Shown: positions 10,608-19,668, counted from the stretch's first letter. The stretch is DNA of 64,000 bases from Ferrovibrio sp. (GCF_025869515.1 NZ_JAOZVR010000047.1:1-64000), one strand, 5' to 3'. The notes: a model not told the origin generated them from the letters alone. Made by a program: numbers and translations.

Positions 10608-11152
10608 GGAGCCCTCCGCTGGTCTTTGCCGCCGCGCTGCATGGCGCCGAGCACGGCCGCCACTTCGGCGTCAAAGCCGCCGACAGCCGGCGCTTCGGCG
10701 GCCGGCCTGGCGGCAACCTGCACCGGCGCCGAAGGCGACGCGGCAGGCTGGACAGCGACCACAGGCTGCACGGGAGCCGGAGCAGGCTGCGGTGCCGCCG
10801 CCATTGGCGGCAAGGCAGGAACCGTCGCCGATGGCGCCGTCTGCGGCAGGGCCGGATTACGCTCCTGGCCGCGATCCTGGCGCCAGGGCAGCGATTCAAT
10901 GGCAATGATGTCCTTGGCCGTGGTCGGACGCATCTCCAGCAGGCGTCCCGCCTTGCCCTGCAGGTAATCCGGCCGGCTCAGATAGCTCCATTCGGCCTGC
11001 AGCACGCCGATGGTTTCGCGTTCCTGGCTCAGCGCGCGGTTCAGCTCGATCAATTCCTCTTCCAGCCGCTGCACTTCATATGACAGCTGGTAGAGGCCGA
11101 ACGACACCACAGCGAGCAGCAGCAGGGCGATCAGGGACAAGCCGCGGCTCAT
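10604..11152 (-). CDS. ftsL: Cell division protein FtsL with long Pro/Ala-rich C-terminal tail
   Basis: FtsL is a small bitopic divisome protein that pairs with FtsB and FtsQ through a periplasmic coiled coil. The first roughly 100 residues fit. A membrane helix LSLIALLLLAVVSFGLYQL is followed by a leucine-heptad coiled coil rich in Glu and Arg, then the LQAEWSYLSRPDYLQ and RLLEMRPTTAKD segments typical of alphaproteobacterial FtsL. The remaining 80 or so residues are a low-complexity alanine, proline and valine tail with no recognised domain, so at 182 residues the protein is longer than most relatives. It overlaps rsmH and ftsI by 4 bases each. Confidence 0.9.
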   Translation of the reverse strand: MSRGLSLIALLLLAVVSFGLYQLSYEVQRLEEELIELNRALSQERETIGVLQAEWSYLSRPDYLQGKAGRLLEMRPTTAKDIIAIESLPWRQDRGQERNPALPQTAPSATVPALPPMAAAPQPAPAPVQPVVAVQPAASPSAPVQVAARPAAEAPAVGGFDAEVAAVLGAMQRGGKDQRRAP

Positions 11153-12168
11153 GCTGCCTCCCGCATGTCGTCATCCGGCCAGACCGGCGCAGCCGTCCGC
11201 CGGGCTGCCCGCAGCTTGGCGGAACGGGCGCGCGGATTGCCGGCGGTTTCGACTTCACCAGCGGTGAGCGCACCCTTGTGCAGCAATTCGAAAGAGGCCG
11301 CGCGCGGCGCCGTCGCCGCCTGCGGCAGATGGCGCGAACTGCCGGTCTGCTTGCCACTGCGGCGATCGAGGAAATGCTTCACCACGCGGTCTTCCAGCGA
11401 ATGGAAGGACACCACAGCCAGCCGGCCTTCCGGCTTCAGCAGCTTTTCGGCAGCCACCAGGCCGCGCTTCAACTCGCCCAGTTCGTCATTCACCACAATG
11501 CGCAGCGCCTGGAAGGTGCGGGTCGCCGGATTGATGCCCGGCGCGGCGCGCACCACGCGGGCGACGATCTGCGCCAGCTGGCGCGTGCGGGTGATCGGCG
11601 CTTCGGCGCGAGCGGCAACAATGGCACGGGCCACGGCACGGGCGCGGCGCTCTTCACCATAGAGATAGATAATGTCGGCCAGTTCCGCCTCGTCACGCGA
11701 ATTGACGATATCGGCAGCGGTTTCGCCCTTGTCCGACATGCGCATGTCGAGGGGACCGTCCTGCTGGAAGGAAAAGCCGCGCTCGGCCTGGTCGATCTGC
11801 ATCGAGGACACGCCGATATCCAATGCCACGCCGTCCACGCCATCGATGCCGATGGCACCGAGCAGATCGGCCATGTCGCCGAAGCGGCCGGCCAGCAGGC
11901 GGAAACGGCCGGGATAAGCTGCCGAAACACGGTCGGCATGGACCTGCACGGTGGGGTCGCGGTCGATGCCGATCACCCGGCACTCCGCCGCGGCCAGCAA
12001 GGCCGAACTGTAACCGCCCGCACCAAAAGTCCCGTCCACCATCACGTCGCCGGCGCGCGGATTGAGCGCTGCCACGACTTCACTGCACATCACCGAGAGA
12101 TGAACCGTTCCTGCGGCTTTTTCATGGCCGTTTGTGTCTTGCGGGCGGAAACGATCCGCCGGGCTCAC
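11149..12168 (-). CDS. rsmH: 16S rRNA (cytosine-1402-N4)-methyltransferase RsmH
   Basis: RsmH (MraW) methylates N4 of C1402 in 16S rRNA using S-adenosylmethionine. The 339-residue protein begins close to HLSVMCSEVVAAL and has the SAM-binding motif DGTFGAGGYSSALL. Further family segments are LDIGVSSMQIDQAERGFS and, near the C terminus, VVSFHSLEDRVVKHF. The start is a GTG sharing GTGA with the mraZ stop. The short arginine-rich tail is normal. It is the second gene of the cluster. Confidence 0.96.
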   Translation of the reverse strand: MSPADRFRPQDTNGHEKAAGTVHLSVMCSEVVAALNPRAGDVMVDGTFGAGGYSSALLAAAECRVIGIDRDPTVQVHADRVSAAYPGRFRLLAGRFGDMADLLGAIGIDGVDGVALDIGVSSMQIDQAERGFSFQQDGPLDMRMSDKGETAADIVNSRDEAELADIIYLYGEERRARAVARAIVAARAEAPITRTRQLAQIVARVVRAAPGINPATRTFQALRIVVNDELGELKRGLVAAEKLLKPEGRLAVVSFHSLEDRVVKHFLDRRSGKQTGSSRHLPQAATAPRAASFELLHKGALTAGEVETAGNPRARSAKLRAARRTAAPVWPDDDMREAA

Positions 12169-12638
12169 GATTTTGCCCCCGTCGTCACTCCGGCACCGCT
12201 GCGCAACCAGGCGGCAGCTTTCGTCCGCGCTTCGCTGGCGCGGGCTTCCCAGGCCTTGGGCTCCCAGATCTGGAAGCTGTGGCGGCGGCCGACGAACACC
12301 GCCTCGCCCGGCGAAGCCAGGCCGGCATGGTCGAGAAATTGCGGCTGCAGCTGGATGCGGCCTTCCTGATCAAGCGTGAGCTCACTCAGGAACGGCAGCA
12401 GGCCGTCGATCAGCATTTCGCGTTCCGGATGCAGATCCGGCAGCTCGTCGATGCGGCGATTGACGCCGTCGAGATAGTCACGGCCACCGGCGACCAGCGC
12501 CGGCGCGACGATATCGGGACCGAGAATCAGGCCGCCTTCCGGCTGGCGACGGGTCAGCAGGGCGCGATACGGCGCCGGCACGGAAACCCGGCCCTTGGCG
12601 TCGATCCGATTCTTGAAGGTGGAGAGAAACAGCTCCAC
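12165..12638 (-). CDS. mraZ: Transcriptional regulator MraZ
   Basis: MraZ is a ring-forming DNA-binding protein that represses its own dcw cluster in E. coli. The 157-residue protein contains two SpoVT/AbrB-like domains. The first opens with FLSTFKNRIDAKGRVSVPAP, and the second includes FLSELTLDQEGRIQLQPQFL. Both repeats carry the DxxGR-hydrophobic signature. The start appears to be a GTG directly before GAG CTG, with no strong ribosome-binding site. It is the first gene of the cluster, and the TGGGN boxes at 12692-12736 lie about 55-100 bases upstream, suggesting autoregulation. Confidence 0.94.
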   Translation of the reverse strand: MELFLSTFKNRIDAKGRVSVPAPYRALLTRRQPEGGLILGPDIVAPALVAGGRDYLDGVNRRIDELPDLHPEREMLIDGLLPFLSELTLDQEGRIQLQPQFLDHAGLASPGEAVFVGRRHSFQIWEPKAWEARASEARTKAAAWLRSGAGVTTGAKS

Positions 12639-12691
12639 GCCGCGGCCCCGCGCTCGCTCCCGGCGACCTGCCCCCCTTGGGCATCCTGACC

Positions 12692-12736
12692 TGGGATAGG
12701 ATGGGATAACATGGGCCTATATGGGGGTCAATGGAT
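12692..12736 (-). promoter_or_regulatory. mraZ promoter overlaid by five 10-bp-spaced TGGGN boxes
   Basis: On the plus strand, TGGGA, TGGGA, TGGGC and TGGGG start at 12692, 12702, 12712 and 12722, followed by a degenerate TGGAT at 12732. Every spacer is exactly five bases. E. coli MraZ is known to bind TGGGN direct repeats with 5-base spacers, so this is very probably the MraZ operator. On the minus strand the same stretch offers a -35 TTGACC (12731-12726), a 17-base spacer and a weak -10 TATCCC (12708-12703). The boxes read on the strand opposite to the mraZ coding strand; I do not recall whether this orientation is usual. Confidence 0.7.
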
Positions 12737-12913
12737 TTTAACTGTCTGTTATGGTGATTCAGACTGGAGATCGGCCAATGATCTCGGGTACTTGCAGCGG
12801 CCTCGATCCTAATAAATTCTCTTAATGTTCTCTTTTGTTCTCCCTAATACGCTTGATCTCGCCACCGCGCTCGGACTACATCGACAGCTGACAGGGGAAG
12901 CACGGGATCACAG

Positions 12914-13513
12914 ATGGGTGACAGGGTTCGCAACATCGAGAAGCGGCTCAGCCGGCGCATGGCTGCAGCCGGCATGGCTGTCTGTGCGCTTCTGGCTCTG
13001 GCCGCCGCCCCCATCGCGGCGGCGGTCAATGAATTCCTGCCGCGCGACGCACCACCGCTGAAACGCTTTGCCATCGTGGCCGGCACTGCCAACAACCAGT
13101 GCTTTACCACGCAGCTGATCAACAATGACGTCAGACGCCTGCGCGCCAACGTGCTGCTGTCGCCCTGCGAATTCAACATCGACAACCTGACCCAGGGCTT
13201 TTTCATCAGCCGGCCCCTGCAGCAGGACGCCTACCAGATTTTCTTCGCCGCCAATCCGAGCTACTGCCTGGCGATGGAACCGCGTACGCAGATTCTGGTG
13301 GCCTCGGCCTGCGCACTGAATACCGAGATGCTCGAACAGCTGCCGCAGCTATGGGACATCAAGGGGGGCGGGCTGTCGCTGAAAGGCATCGATGGCAAGA
13401 AATGGTGCCTCGACACCCGCGCCAGACAGGGCTTTTCGGCAATCTTCGAGCCGCATTTCAGCGAATGCCCGGAACAGATTCCGGATGCTTTCATCCTGCG
13501 CGTCAATCGCTGA
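12914..13513 (+). CDS. Secreted cysteine-containing hypothetical protein, possible beta-trefoil
   Basis: I do not recognise this 199-residue protein firmly. It has a basic N terminus and a hydrophobic helix MAVCALLALAAAPIAAAV, giving a signal peptide that ends near residue 37. The mature part has about seven cysteines and three loosely repeated blocks: NQCFTTQL, then SYCLAMEPRTQILVASACAL followed by QLWDI, then KWCLDTRARQ. Repeats of Cys-Leu followed by a Q-x-W motif recall the ricin-type beta-trefoil carbohydrate-binding fold; this is inference from pattern only. It is monocistronic, and its 3' end overlaps the convergent PepSY gene by 11 bases. Confidence 0.6.
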   Translation: MGDRVRNIEKRLSRRMAAAGMAVCALLALAAAPIAAAVNEFLPRDAPPLKRFAIVAGTANNQCFTTQLINNDVRRLRANVLLSPCEFNIDNLTQGFFISRPLQQDAYQIFFAANPSYCLAMEPRTQILVASACALNTEMLEQLPQLWDIKGGGLSLKGIDGKKWCLDTRARQGFSAIFEPHFSECPEQIPDAFILRVNR

Positions 13514-14951
13514 CCTGTACCTGCCGGCGGCGCAGCTTGCGCCGCAGATGGCGCCAGCCGATCACGACACCGCTGACCGACATGGCCAGGCCGACAATGG
13601 ACATGCTCCAGAGTAGGATGTCCCAGGCCGGCCGCCAGCGCAGCAGAAAGCGGAAATCGAAACTGTGCAGCGCATTGAACAGCCAGCGATAGCTGCGCCG
13701 GCTATCATCCAGGCGGCCCAGGATATCGCCGCTCAGCGGATCGATATGAAACCAGGTACCGTCGGCATCATCAAAGCCGATGCGCAGCACCGGGAACAGA
13801 CGCTGGTTGTGATGGGAATACCAGTAATCGTCTTCCTCGGCGATCACCTGTTGCATGACCGGACGCGCTTCAGGCAACAAGTGTGCCGCCGCGGCAAAGA
13901 CGGCTTCGCCGCTTAAGATCGGCGCAGCCATCACGCTGCCGTCCCGGCGATGCTGCAGTACCAGCGGCGCACCACCGACCCAGAGGAAACGGAGTTCCAC
14001 CGCATCGGCAAGCGGTATGGACGGCAGCGGGAAATCGACTGCGGTATGGCCGGCATAGCGTTGCAGGGCGGCAGCATCGGTGTTGCGGCCCGTGAACCAG
14101 GAATTCGGATTCATCGACAGCCAACCGCTGACGATCCAGGCCAGCAGGAACAGGCTACCGACCACGCCGGCCCAGTGATGCCACAGCATCCAGCCGCGAT
14201 AGGGCGACATGGCGCCGTTCTTGTAGCGACGCTGCGGCCGCAGGCGCTGGATGCCGATCCAGATGCCGGTGACCGCCACGATGATGGCCGGACCGGACAA
14301 CCACAGCACCACGTCGCGCCACAGCACCGCCTTGGCCCGCAGCACGGTGGGGTAGATCCAGTGCGGAACGGCGCCGAGCCAGTTCCAGAACCGCTCGCTG
14401 CGCGCGGTGTCCAGGGCGATCTCGCCGGTACGTGCCGAAACATACAGCTCCGTGCCGGCCGGATCGTTCAGGGCCACCAGATGGAACGGCCGCAGCGGGT
14501 CGTAGCGCGCCGTCACGCTCCACTGGTCGCGCTCCTCAGGAGCGGCTGAAACCGGCGGCGCATCGGTCACTCGCCGTACGATGGCGATGGCCGTCGCCGC
14601 ATCGATGCCCTCGATCCGGCGGCCGTCGCGTGCCGAAACCGTCAGCCGTGCATGATCCCAGCCGGTGATGCGATAGACCGGCTCGTCGTGCATCATTTCA
14701 AGGCGCAGGGCGCGCGGCCAGGCAGTCAGCCCGGCCGCCGCCAGTGCATCGCCCGGCGAAAGCCGTACCTGCCGCCCGTCGATCACAGGCAGCAGATTTC
14801 GGCGTTCAGCTTCCGTCAGGGCCGGGAATCCGACATACATCATCACCACGCCGGAAAAGAACCACATGGCGAAGAGCAGGCAGGTGGCGATGCCGATCCA
14901 GCGATGGATCAGATACAGCCAGCGCTGCGCCTGACGGAGGGTGCGCTTCAT
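13503..14951 (-). CDS. PepSY-associated transmembrane protein
   Basis: This 482-residue membrane protein opens with WLYLIHRWIGIATCLLFAMW, the first helix of the PepSY-associated TM family. Further helices lie around VVLWLSGPAIIVAVTGIWIG, WMLWHHWAGVVGSLFLLAW, and near the C terminus. Extracytoplasmic PepSY-like domains lie between them, including VYRITGWDHARLTVSARDGR. Histidines in helices 1 and 3 could bind haem. Relatives beside TonB-dependent siderophore receptors are thought to act as inner-membrane reductases or accessory factors in metal uptake. It starts 4 bases after the receptor stop, so the two form one transcription unit under the cobalamin riboswitch. Confidence 0.85.
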   Translation of the reverse strand: MKRTLRQAQRWLYLIHRWIGIATCLLFAMWFFSGVVMMYVGFPALTEAERRNLLPVIDGRQVRLSPGDALAAAGLTAWPRALRLEMMHDEPVYRITGWDHARLTVSARDGRRIEGIDAATAIAIVRRVTDAPPVSAAPEERDQWSVTARYDPLRPFHLVALNDPAGTELYVSARTGEIALDTARSERFWNWLGAVPHWIYPTVLRAKAVLWRDVVLWLSGPAIIVAVTGIWIGIQRLRPQRRYKNGAMSPYRGWMLWHHWAGVVGSLFLLAWIVSGWLSMNPNSWFTGRNTDAAALQRYAGHTAVDFPLPSIPLADAVELRFLWVGGAPLVLQHRRDGSVMAAPILSGEAVFAAAAHLLPEARPVMQQVIAEEDDYWYSHHNQRLFPVLRIGFDDADGTWFHIDPLSGDILGRLDDSRRSYRWLFNALHSFDFRFLLRWRPAWDILLWSMSIVGLAMSVSGVVIGWRHLRRKLRRRQVQVSD

Positions 14952-14955
14952 CGGC

Positions 14956-17082
14956 TCAGAACTTCACATGCGTGGAGACCACGGCCGTGCGCGGCAGGCC
15001 CAGCATCCACTGATCGTCGCCATAGGCCGTCTGCGCATAGACCTCGTCGAACAGGTTGTGAAGCCGGAAGGCAATGCTGACATCCTTGTGCGGCCTCCAT
15101 TCCAGCCCGAGATCGACCACGGTGTAATCTGGCAGCCGTTTAAGATTGGCATTATCGCTGTAGCGTTCGCCGACATAGCGCAAACCAGCGCGCGCCTTCC
15201 ATTCCGGCGCGAAGGCCCAGGCGAGCCACAGATTGCCAAGCAATTCCGGAACATTCGGCGGCGTGTTGCCCGCACGCGACGCACCGCTCGCTTCCGTGAA
15301 TTCGTCAAACCGCGCATCCAGCCAGGTGGCGTTGCCCTCCAGCCGCCAGTCGCGCGCCAGATCGAAACCGGCGGCGAATTCCACACCGCGCGAGGACTGT
15401 TCGCCGATCTGCTGCGTCAGCGTCGGATTGCCGGGCACGCGCGAAGTGATGTCGGTCTTGACGATATGGTAGCCGGCCAGCGTCCATTCGCCGCGACCAT
15501 TCATCAGCGACTGTTTGACACCCACTTCCACCTGCCGGCCGGTGGCCAGCGTGAAGCCACGGTTCGCGGCAGACAGATTGAGGATGCCACCGACCGGATC
15601 GACCGCCGTGACATACTGGCCATACAGCGAGGTGGCTGGCGTCAGGCTGTAGACTGTGCCGATGCGCCAGGTGGGATCGGCAAAGGTTTTCTCGAAACTG
15701 TTTGCGGGATTATCAAGTTGATCCCGATTCAGCACGATATGGTCGAACCGCAGTCCGCCAACCAAGGTCCACCGGTCGGTGACCGAAAGTCGATCCTCGG
15801 CGAACAGCGAATACTGCCTGGTCTGGGTCTGATGCCGCGGGCGGAACGGATCGTCCGACTGGTACAGCCCGACCTGCGGATTGAACGGATCGACACTGGC
15901 CGACGCCGCACCGTTGTCGAAATCATGCGAATATCTGAAATTGGCCCGGTTCACATCCAGTCCAACCACGCTCGTATTCTTCAGGCCGAAGACGCTGTTC
16001 TCGATCGTGGCATCGAAACGATTGCCGTATTGCGTCTGGTCATGAAGGATTTCGAGTGCATCCGACCGGTCGATCAGGCCGGTTCCGGAATTGTAGCTAT
16101 AGGTTTCCAGATTGCGCCAGTGGCGATTGGTGGTCAGCCTGTACAGTGTGTTGTTCAAAGTGACGCTGTCGCTGGCATTCCATTCGAATTTTAGCTGGGT
16201 CCAGTTGTCGCGATATTCGATCAGGCTGTTTTCGACATTGTAATTCTTCTTGCGAATACTCTCGTCCAACGACCCGTTGATCAGCGGTGTGCCGAAATAG
16301 CGAGACGGGCGCTGATAGCCATAATCATGCGACAGCGATATGGCGAAATTTTCGCTGGCCTGCGCACGCAGCGCCAGAGCAAAGGCCAGACTCTCGGTTT
16401 CATCACGGTCCACCCAGCCGTCGGATTTCCGCCCGCTCGCATCGGCGCGGTAGGACAGCTTGCTGTTGATCGGCCCGCCGCTGCCAGTAGCGAGATGGCG
16501 TTCGAGATTTCTGCCGAATTCGACCAGCGCCTCGTTCTCGAAAGTCGCACCTGGCTTCTTGGGCACGACATTCACGACGCCGCCGATGGCGCCGGCGCCA
16601 TACAGCACCGAAGCTGGTCCGCGCAGAACCTCAATGCGGTCCGCCGTCCAAGTGTCGAAGGGGAATGTCACCGTGCCGGCACCAACATACATCTGCGTGC
16701 CGTCGTAAAGCTGCATCATCGAGTTATGCCCGGTGAAGCCGCGGGTCGAGAGAGCGGTGCCACCATTGCCGGGCGTGGCAATGGAACTAACCCCGGTGGC
16801 CTGGCCGACTGCCTCGTTCACGGTCGCATAACCGCGCGCACGGATGGTTTCCCCGGTGATCACCTCGACGCTGGCCGGGGTTTCCAGCGGCGTGAGACCG
16901 AGGCGGCTGCCGGTGGCGGCCGGCTGCGTAAGCTGCAGCCCGGCCTCCTCTTCGGGAACCTGCCCGCCGATGGTCAGCGTGGGCAGCACGGTATCCTGCG
17001 CCCAGGCGGGCGCGGCATACAGCAGAGCAAGCGGGATCAAATAGCGGACACCGCGCGTCGCGCGGGAGACGAAATGGGCCAT
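14956..17082 (-). CDS. TonB-dependent outer-membrane receptor, siderophore family, under cobalamin riboswitch
   Basis: This 708-residue outer-membrane receptor imports a ligand using TonB energy. A signal peptide ends near residue 28 (YAAPAWAQ). The plug domain follows, with LTPLETPASVEVITGETIRA and IEVLRGPASVLYGAGAIGG, both typical of FhuA/FpvA-type siderophore receptors. The rest is a 22-strand barrel ending in phenylalanine (THVKF). By sequence it groups with siderophore receptors rather than BtuB. Yet a complete cobalamin riboswitch precedes it, so a cobalamin or corrinoid ligand is plausible. The next gene is a PepSY membrane protein. The ATG has a GAGG upstream. Substrate specificity cannot be read from sequence. 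Confidence 0.9.
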   Translation of the reverse strand: MAHFVSRATRGVRYLIPLALLYAAPAWAQDTVLPTLTIGGQVPEEEAGLQLTQPAATGSRLGLTPLETPASVEVITGETIRARGYATVNEAVGQATGVSSIATPGNGGTALSTRGFTGHNSMMQLYDGTQMYVGAGTVTFPFDTWTADRIEVLRGPASVLYGAGAIGGVVNVVPKKPGATFENEALVEFGRNLERHLATGSGGPINSKLSYRADASGRKSDGWVDRDETESLAFALALRAQASENFAISLSHDYGYQRPSRYFGTPLINGSLDESIRKKNYNVENSLIEYRDNWTQLKFEWNASDSVTLNNTLYRLTTNRHWRNLETYSYNSGTGLIDRSDALEILHDQTQYGNRFDATIENSVFGLKNTSVVGLDVNRANFRYSHDFDNGAASASVDPFNPQVGLYQSDDPFRPRHQTQTRQYSLFAEDRLSVTDRWTLVGGLRFDHIVLNRDQLDNPANSFEKTFADPTWRIGTVYSLTPATSLYGQYVTAVDPVGGILNLSAANRGFTLATGRQVEVGVKQSLMNGRGEWTLAGYHIVKTDITSRVPGNPTLTQQIGEQSSRGVEFAAGFDLARDWRLEGNATWLDARFDEFTEASGASRAGNTPPNVPELLGNLWLAWAFAPEWKARAGLRYVGERYSDNANLKRLPDYTVVDLGLEWRPHKDVSIAFRLHNLFDEVYAQTAYGDDQWMLGLPRTAVVSTHVKF

Positions 17083-17217
17083 AGAGAAACCTCATGCGGT
17101 CGGCCTTGTGGCACGTCACCGCGAACGAGGTTGTCTCCGATGCCCTGAGGATAGGCAGGCGAACGGTGGACTACCCACCGGTGCACCCTGCCCGATGTGA
17201 TCGCGTGTGACCACGGA

Positions 17218-17390
17218 TGACGGCAGGTCTCCTGGCTCGCGGGTCCTTGCTCTTCGTCGCCTTCCCAGCGCTTGGCGGCGCCAGTGGCTTAATCGACGAA
17301 AAACTCTCCGCTTACAGTTGCAGGGGCAGCCGCGGCATTGAGAGATTCCCCCTCACCGCGTTCCCAGTTAGGCCCTTGCGGGCACCGTCG
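17218..17390 (-). ncRNA. Cobalamin (adenosylcobalamin) riboswitch
   Basis: Read on the minus strand, the conserved core of the class I cobalamin riboswitch is complete. It starts with GGTGCC and CTGGGAACGCGGTGAG, continues with CTGCCCCTGCAACTGTAAGC and AAGCCACTGG, then GGGAAGGC, and closes with GAGCCAGGAGACCTGCC. The 3' end lies about 140 bases before the TonB receptor ATG. Between them, CGGTGG and CCACCG (17164-17180) form a hairpin without a U-run. This suggests control of translation, or by an unseen terminator. High cobalamin should repress the receptor and PepSY genes. Confidence 0.95.
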
Positions 17391-17433
17391 GCAGGCAAGG
17401 TGCAGATTGCCGCCGAGTCTGTCAATCGAGAAG

Positions 17434-17822
<389 letters not shown>

Positions 17823-17875
17823 GCACAGGTAGGCGCCGGCGCGGTTGCCGTCAAGCGGCCATTGTAAAGAAAGGG

Positions 17876-18649
17876 TCAGCTGGTGGCGCGTTCGCTGCTG
17901 ATCCGGCGCATCAGCACCTGTTCGGCGATATGGCGGATCAGGCTGCCGGTTTCGGCATCGGCAATACCATCGACCTGGGCCTGGCGCCAATGGCGCTGGA
18001 AGGCACGCACCACCGCTTCGGTCGGCGGATCGTAGACCCCGCTGCCCTCGATGCCGTAGCCGATACGATCGAGGGCAACCTGCAATTCCAGCACCGCGCC
18101 GCTCCGCTCGCCCGGCTGCAGGGTCGGCGCATGGGGCGAGACCTTGAAATCGTCGGTCCACCAGCGTCCAAAACCGGCCGCATGCAGGCGACGCCAGGGA
18201 AACAGCTCACCCGGGTCTTCCTTGCGCATCGGCGCGATGTCGGAGTGGGCCAGATAATTGCCCGGCATCACGCCATGGCGGGTCGCCATATCCTTCAGAA
18301 GGGCAATGAGGGCATCGATCTGGACAACAGGGAATTCGCGATACCCGAATTCATGGCCGGGATTGACCAGCTCGATGCCGATGGAACGGTTATTCACGTC
18401 GCGCACGCCGCGCCAGAAAGCGACACCGGCATGCCAGGCACGCTTCTCCTCCGGCACCAGGCGGTAAACCGTGCCGTCCTCATCGATCATGTAATGCGCA
18501 CTGACCTTCGCCTCGGGATCGGACATGCGCTGCAGGGCCGCAGTCGCGGTCGGCATACCGGTATAATGCAGCACCACCATATCGACCGGCCGACGGCCGC
18601 TGCGATCGTCGAAATTCGGCGACGGATGCTCGACAAACGACAGGGTCAT
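17876..18649 (-). CDS. N-acetylmuramoyl-L-alanine amidase with peptidoglycan-binding domain
   Basis: This enzyme cleaves the amide between MurNAc and L-alanine. The 257-residue protein has an Amidase_2 (PGRP-like) domain. Its zinc-site histidine is in VVLHYTGM near residue 28, a second is in AWHAGV, and a later His/Asp pair sits in AHSDIAP. A PG_binding_1 domain follows at about residues 175-240, around LQVALDRIGYGIEGSGVYD. No clear signal peptide is visible, which resembles cytoplasmic AmpD-like muropeptide-recycling enzymes, although AmiD-type lipoproteins share the architecture. Its start overlaps the EamA stop by 4 bases. Confidence 0.9.
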   Translation of the reverse strand: MTLSFVEHPSPNFDDRSGRRPVDMVVLHYTGMPTATAALQRMSDPEAKVSAHYMIDEDGTVYRLVPEEKRAWHAGVAFWRGVRDVNNRSIGIELVNPGHEFGYREFPVVQIDALIALLKDMATRHGVMPGNYLAHSDIAPMRKEDPGELFPWRRLHAAGFGRWWTDDFKVSPHAPTLQPGERSGAVLELQVALDRIGYGIEGSGVYDPPTEAVVRAFQRHWRQAQVDGIADAETGSLIRHIAEQVLMRRISSERATS

Positions 18650-19557
18650 TCACCGGCTCCTTTCTCCAATGCCACCTTCTCCGGCGGCGTGCCGCGCGCA
18701 TCGGCCACAGTGCCTTCGCGCATGGCGACGATCAAGACGCCCAGAAGGGTGATGGCCGAACCGATGATGACCCGGCCGCTGAGCTGCTCGTTGAGGAAAA
18801 ACACACCGGCCAGAACACCGAAGATCGGCGCCAGCGTAAAGCCGGGGTTAACGATACTGATCGGATAGCGCCGCAACAGATAATAGGCGCCGCCATGGCC
18901 GATCAGCGACACCGCCACGGCGGCATAGATGATCGCGCCCCAATGCCAGGTGCTGGCCGACAGCGTCTGTTCGACATGCCGGTCTTCGATCATCAGCGAA
19001 ATCAGCAACAGACAGGGTGCGCTCAGGATTCCCACCCAGGCCTGCATGGTGAAAGTATGGACATCATGGATACGGCGCACCGTGATCTGACCGAGAGAGA
19101 AAATGATCACTGCCATCAGGATCAGGCCGATGGCAACCTGGTAATTCATCACTTTCGGGTCGAAACTGATCACCACGGCGCCAATAAAGGCCAGCCCGAT
19201 CCCCAGGCTGCGTTTCCAGCGCACGCGCTCGCCCAGCAGCAGCACTGCCATCAGGGTGGAGATCGGTACACCCAGCTGGGTGACGACCGCGACCACCGAG
19301 ACATCATCCGCCTTGGCGATGCCGACGATGATCAGGGCGAAATGCAGGGTGCCCATGCAGAAGGCAGCGATCACCACATTACGCATCTGCCCCGGCTTCC
19401 AGCGCAGCCATGGCAGCATCAGCACAGCAACCAGAGCAAACCGCAAGGCGGTGAACAGGATCGGCGGGAAATGATTGACCGCGAGCTTGGTGACGACAAA
19501 ATTGCCGCCCCAAATCGCGCAGATCAAGAGCATAAGGGCAAGATGCTGGGGCTTCAT
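18646..19557 (-). CDS. EamA/DMT-family transporter
   Basis: This drug/metabolite-transporter family exporter has ten predicted membrane helices in two EamA repeats. The first begins LALMLLICAIWGGNFVVTKL. The second includes ILSAPCLLLISLMIEDRH and ends with LLRRYPISIVNPGFTLAPIF and the usual FLNEQLSGRVIIGSAITLLG. I start at the ATG at 19557 (MKPQHLAL), giving 303 residues, rather than a TTG six codons earlier. EamA members export amino acids and other metabolites; substrate cannot be assigned. Its stop overlaps the amidase start in ATGA, so the pair is cotranscribed. Confidence 0.88.
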   Translation of the reverse strand: MKPQHLALMLLICAIWGGNFVVTKLAVNHFPPILFTALRFALVAVLMLPWLRWKPGQMRNVVIAAFCMGTLHFALIIVGIAKADDVSVVAVVTQLGVPISTLMAVLLLGERVRWKRSLGIGLAFIGAVVISFDPKVMNYQVAIGLILMAVIIFSLGQITVRRIHDVHTFTMQAWVGILSAPCLLLISLMIEDRHVEQTLSASTWHWGAIIYAAVAVSLIGHGGAYYLLRRYPISIVNPGFTLAPIFGVLAGVFFLNEQLSGRVIIGSAITLLGVLIVAMREGTVADARGTPPEKVALEKGAGE

Positions 19558-19668
19558 GGGGCGCGACCCTAGCAAAGCCGCCCTGCCGCGGGCTACGCTT
19601 GTTTACATGCCGGCCATGCGCTGGCCGCAAGGGGGGTATGCGGCTCTTATCGAAGATATGCCGCGGTA

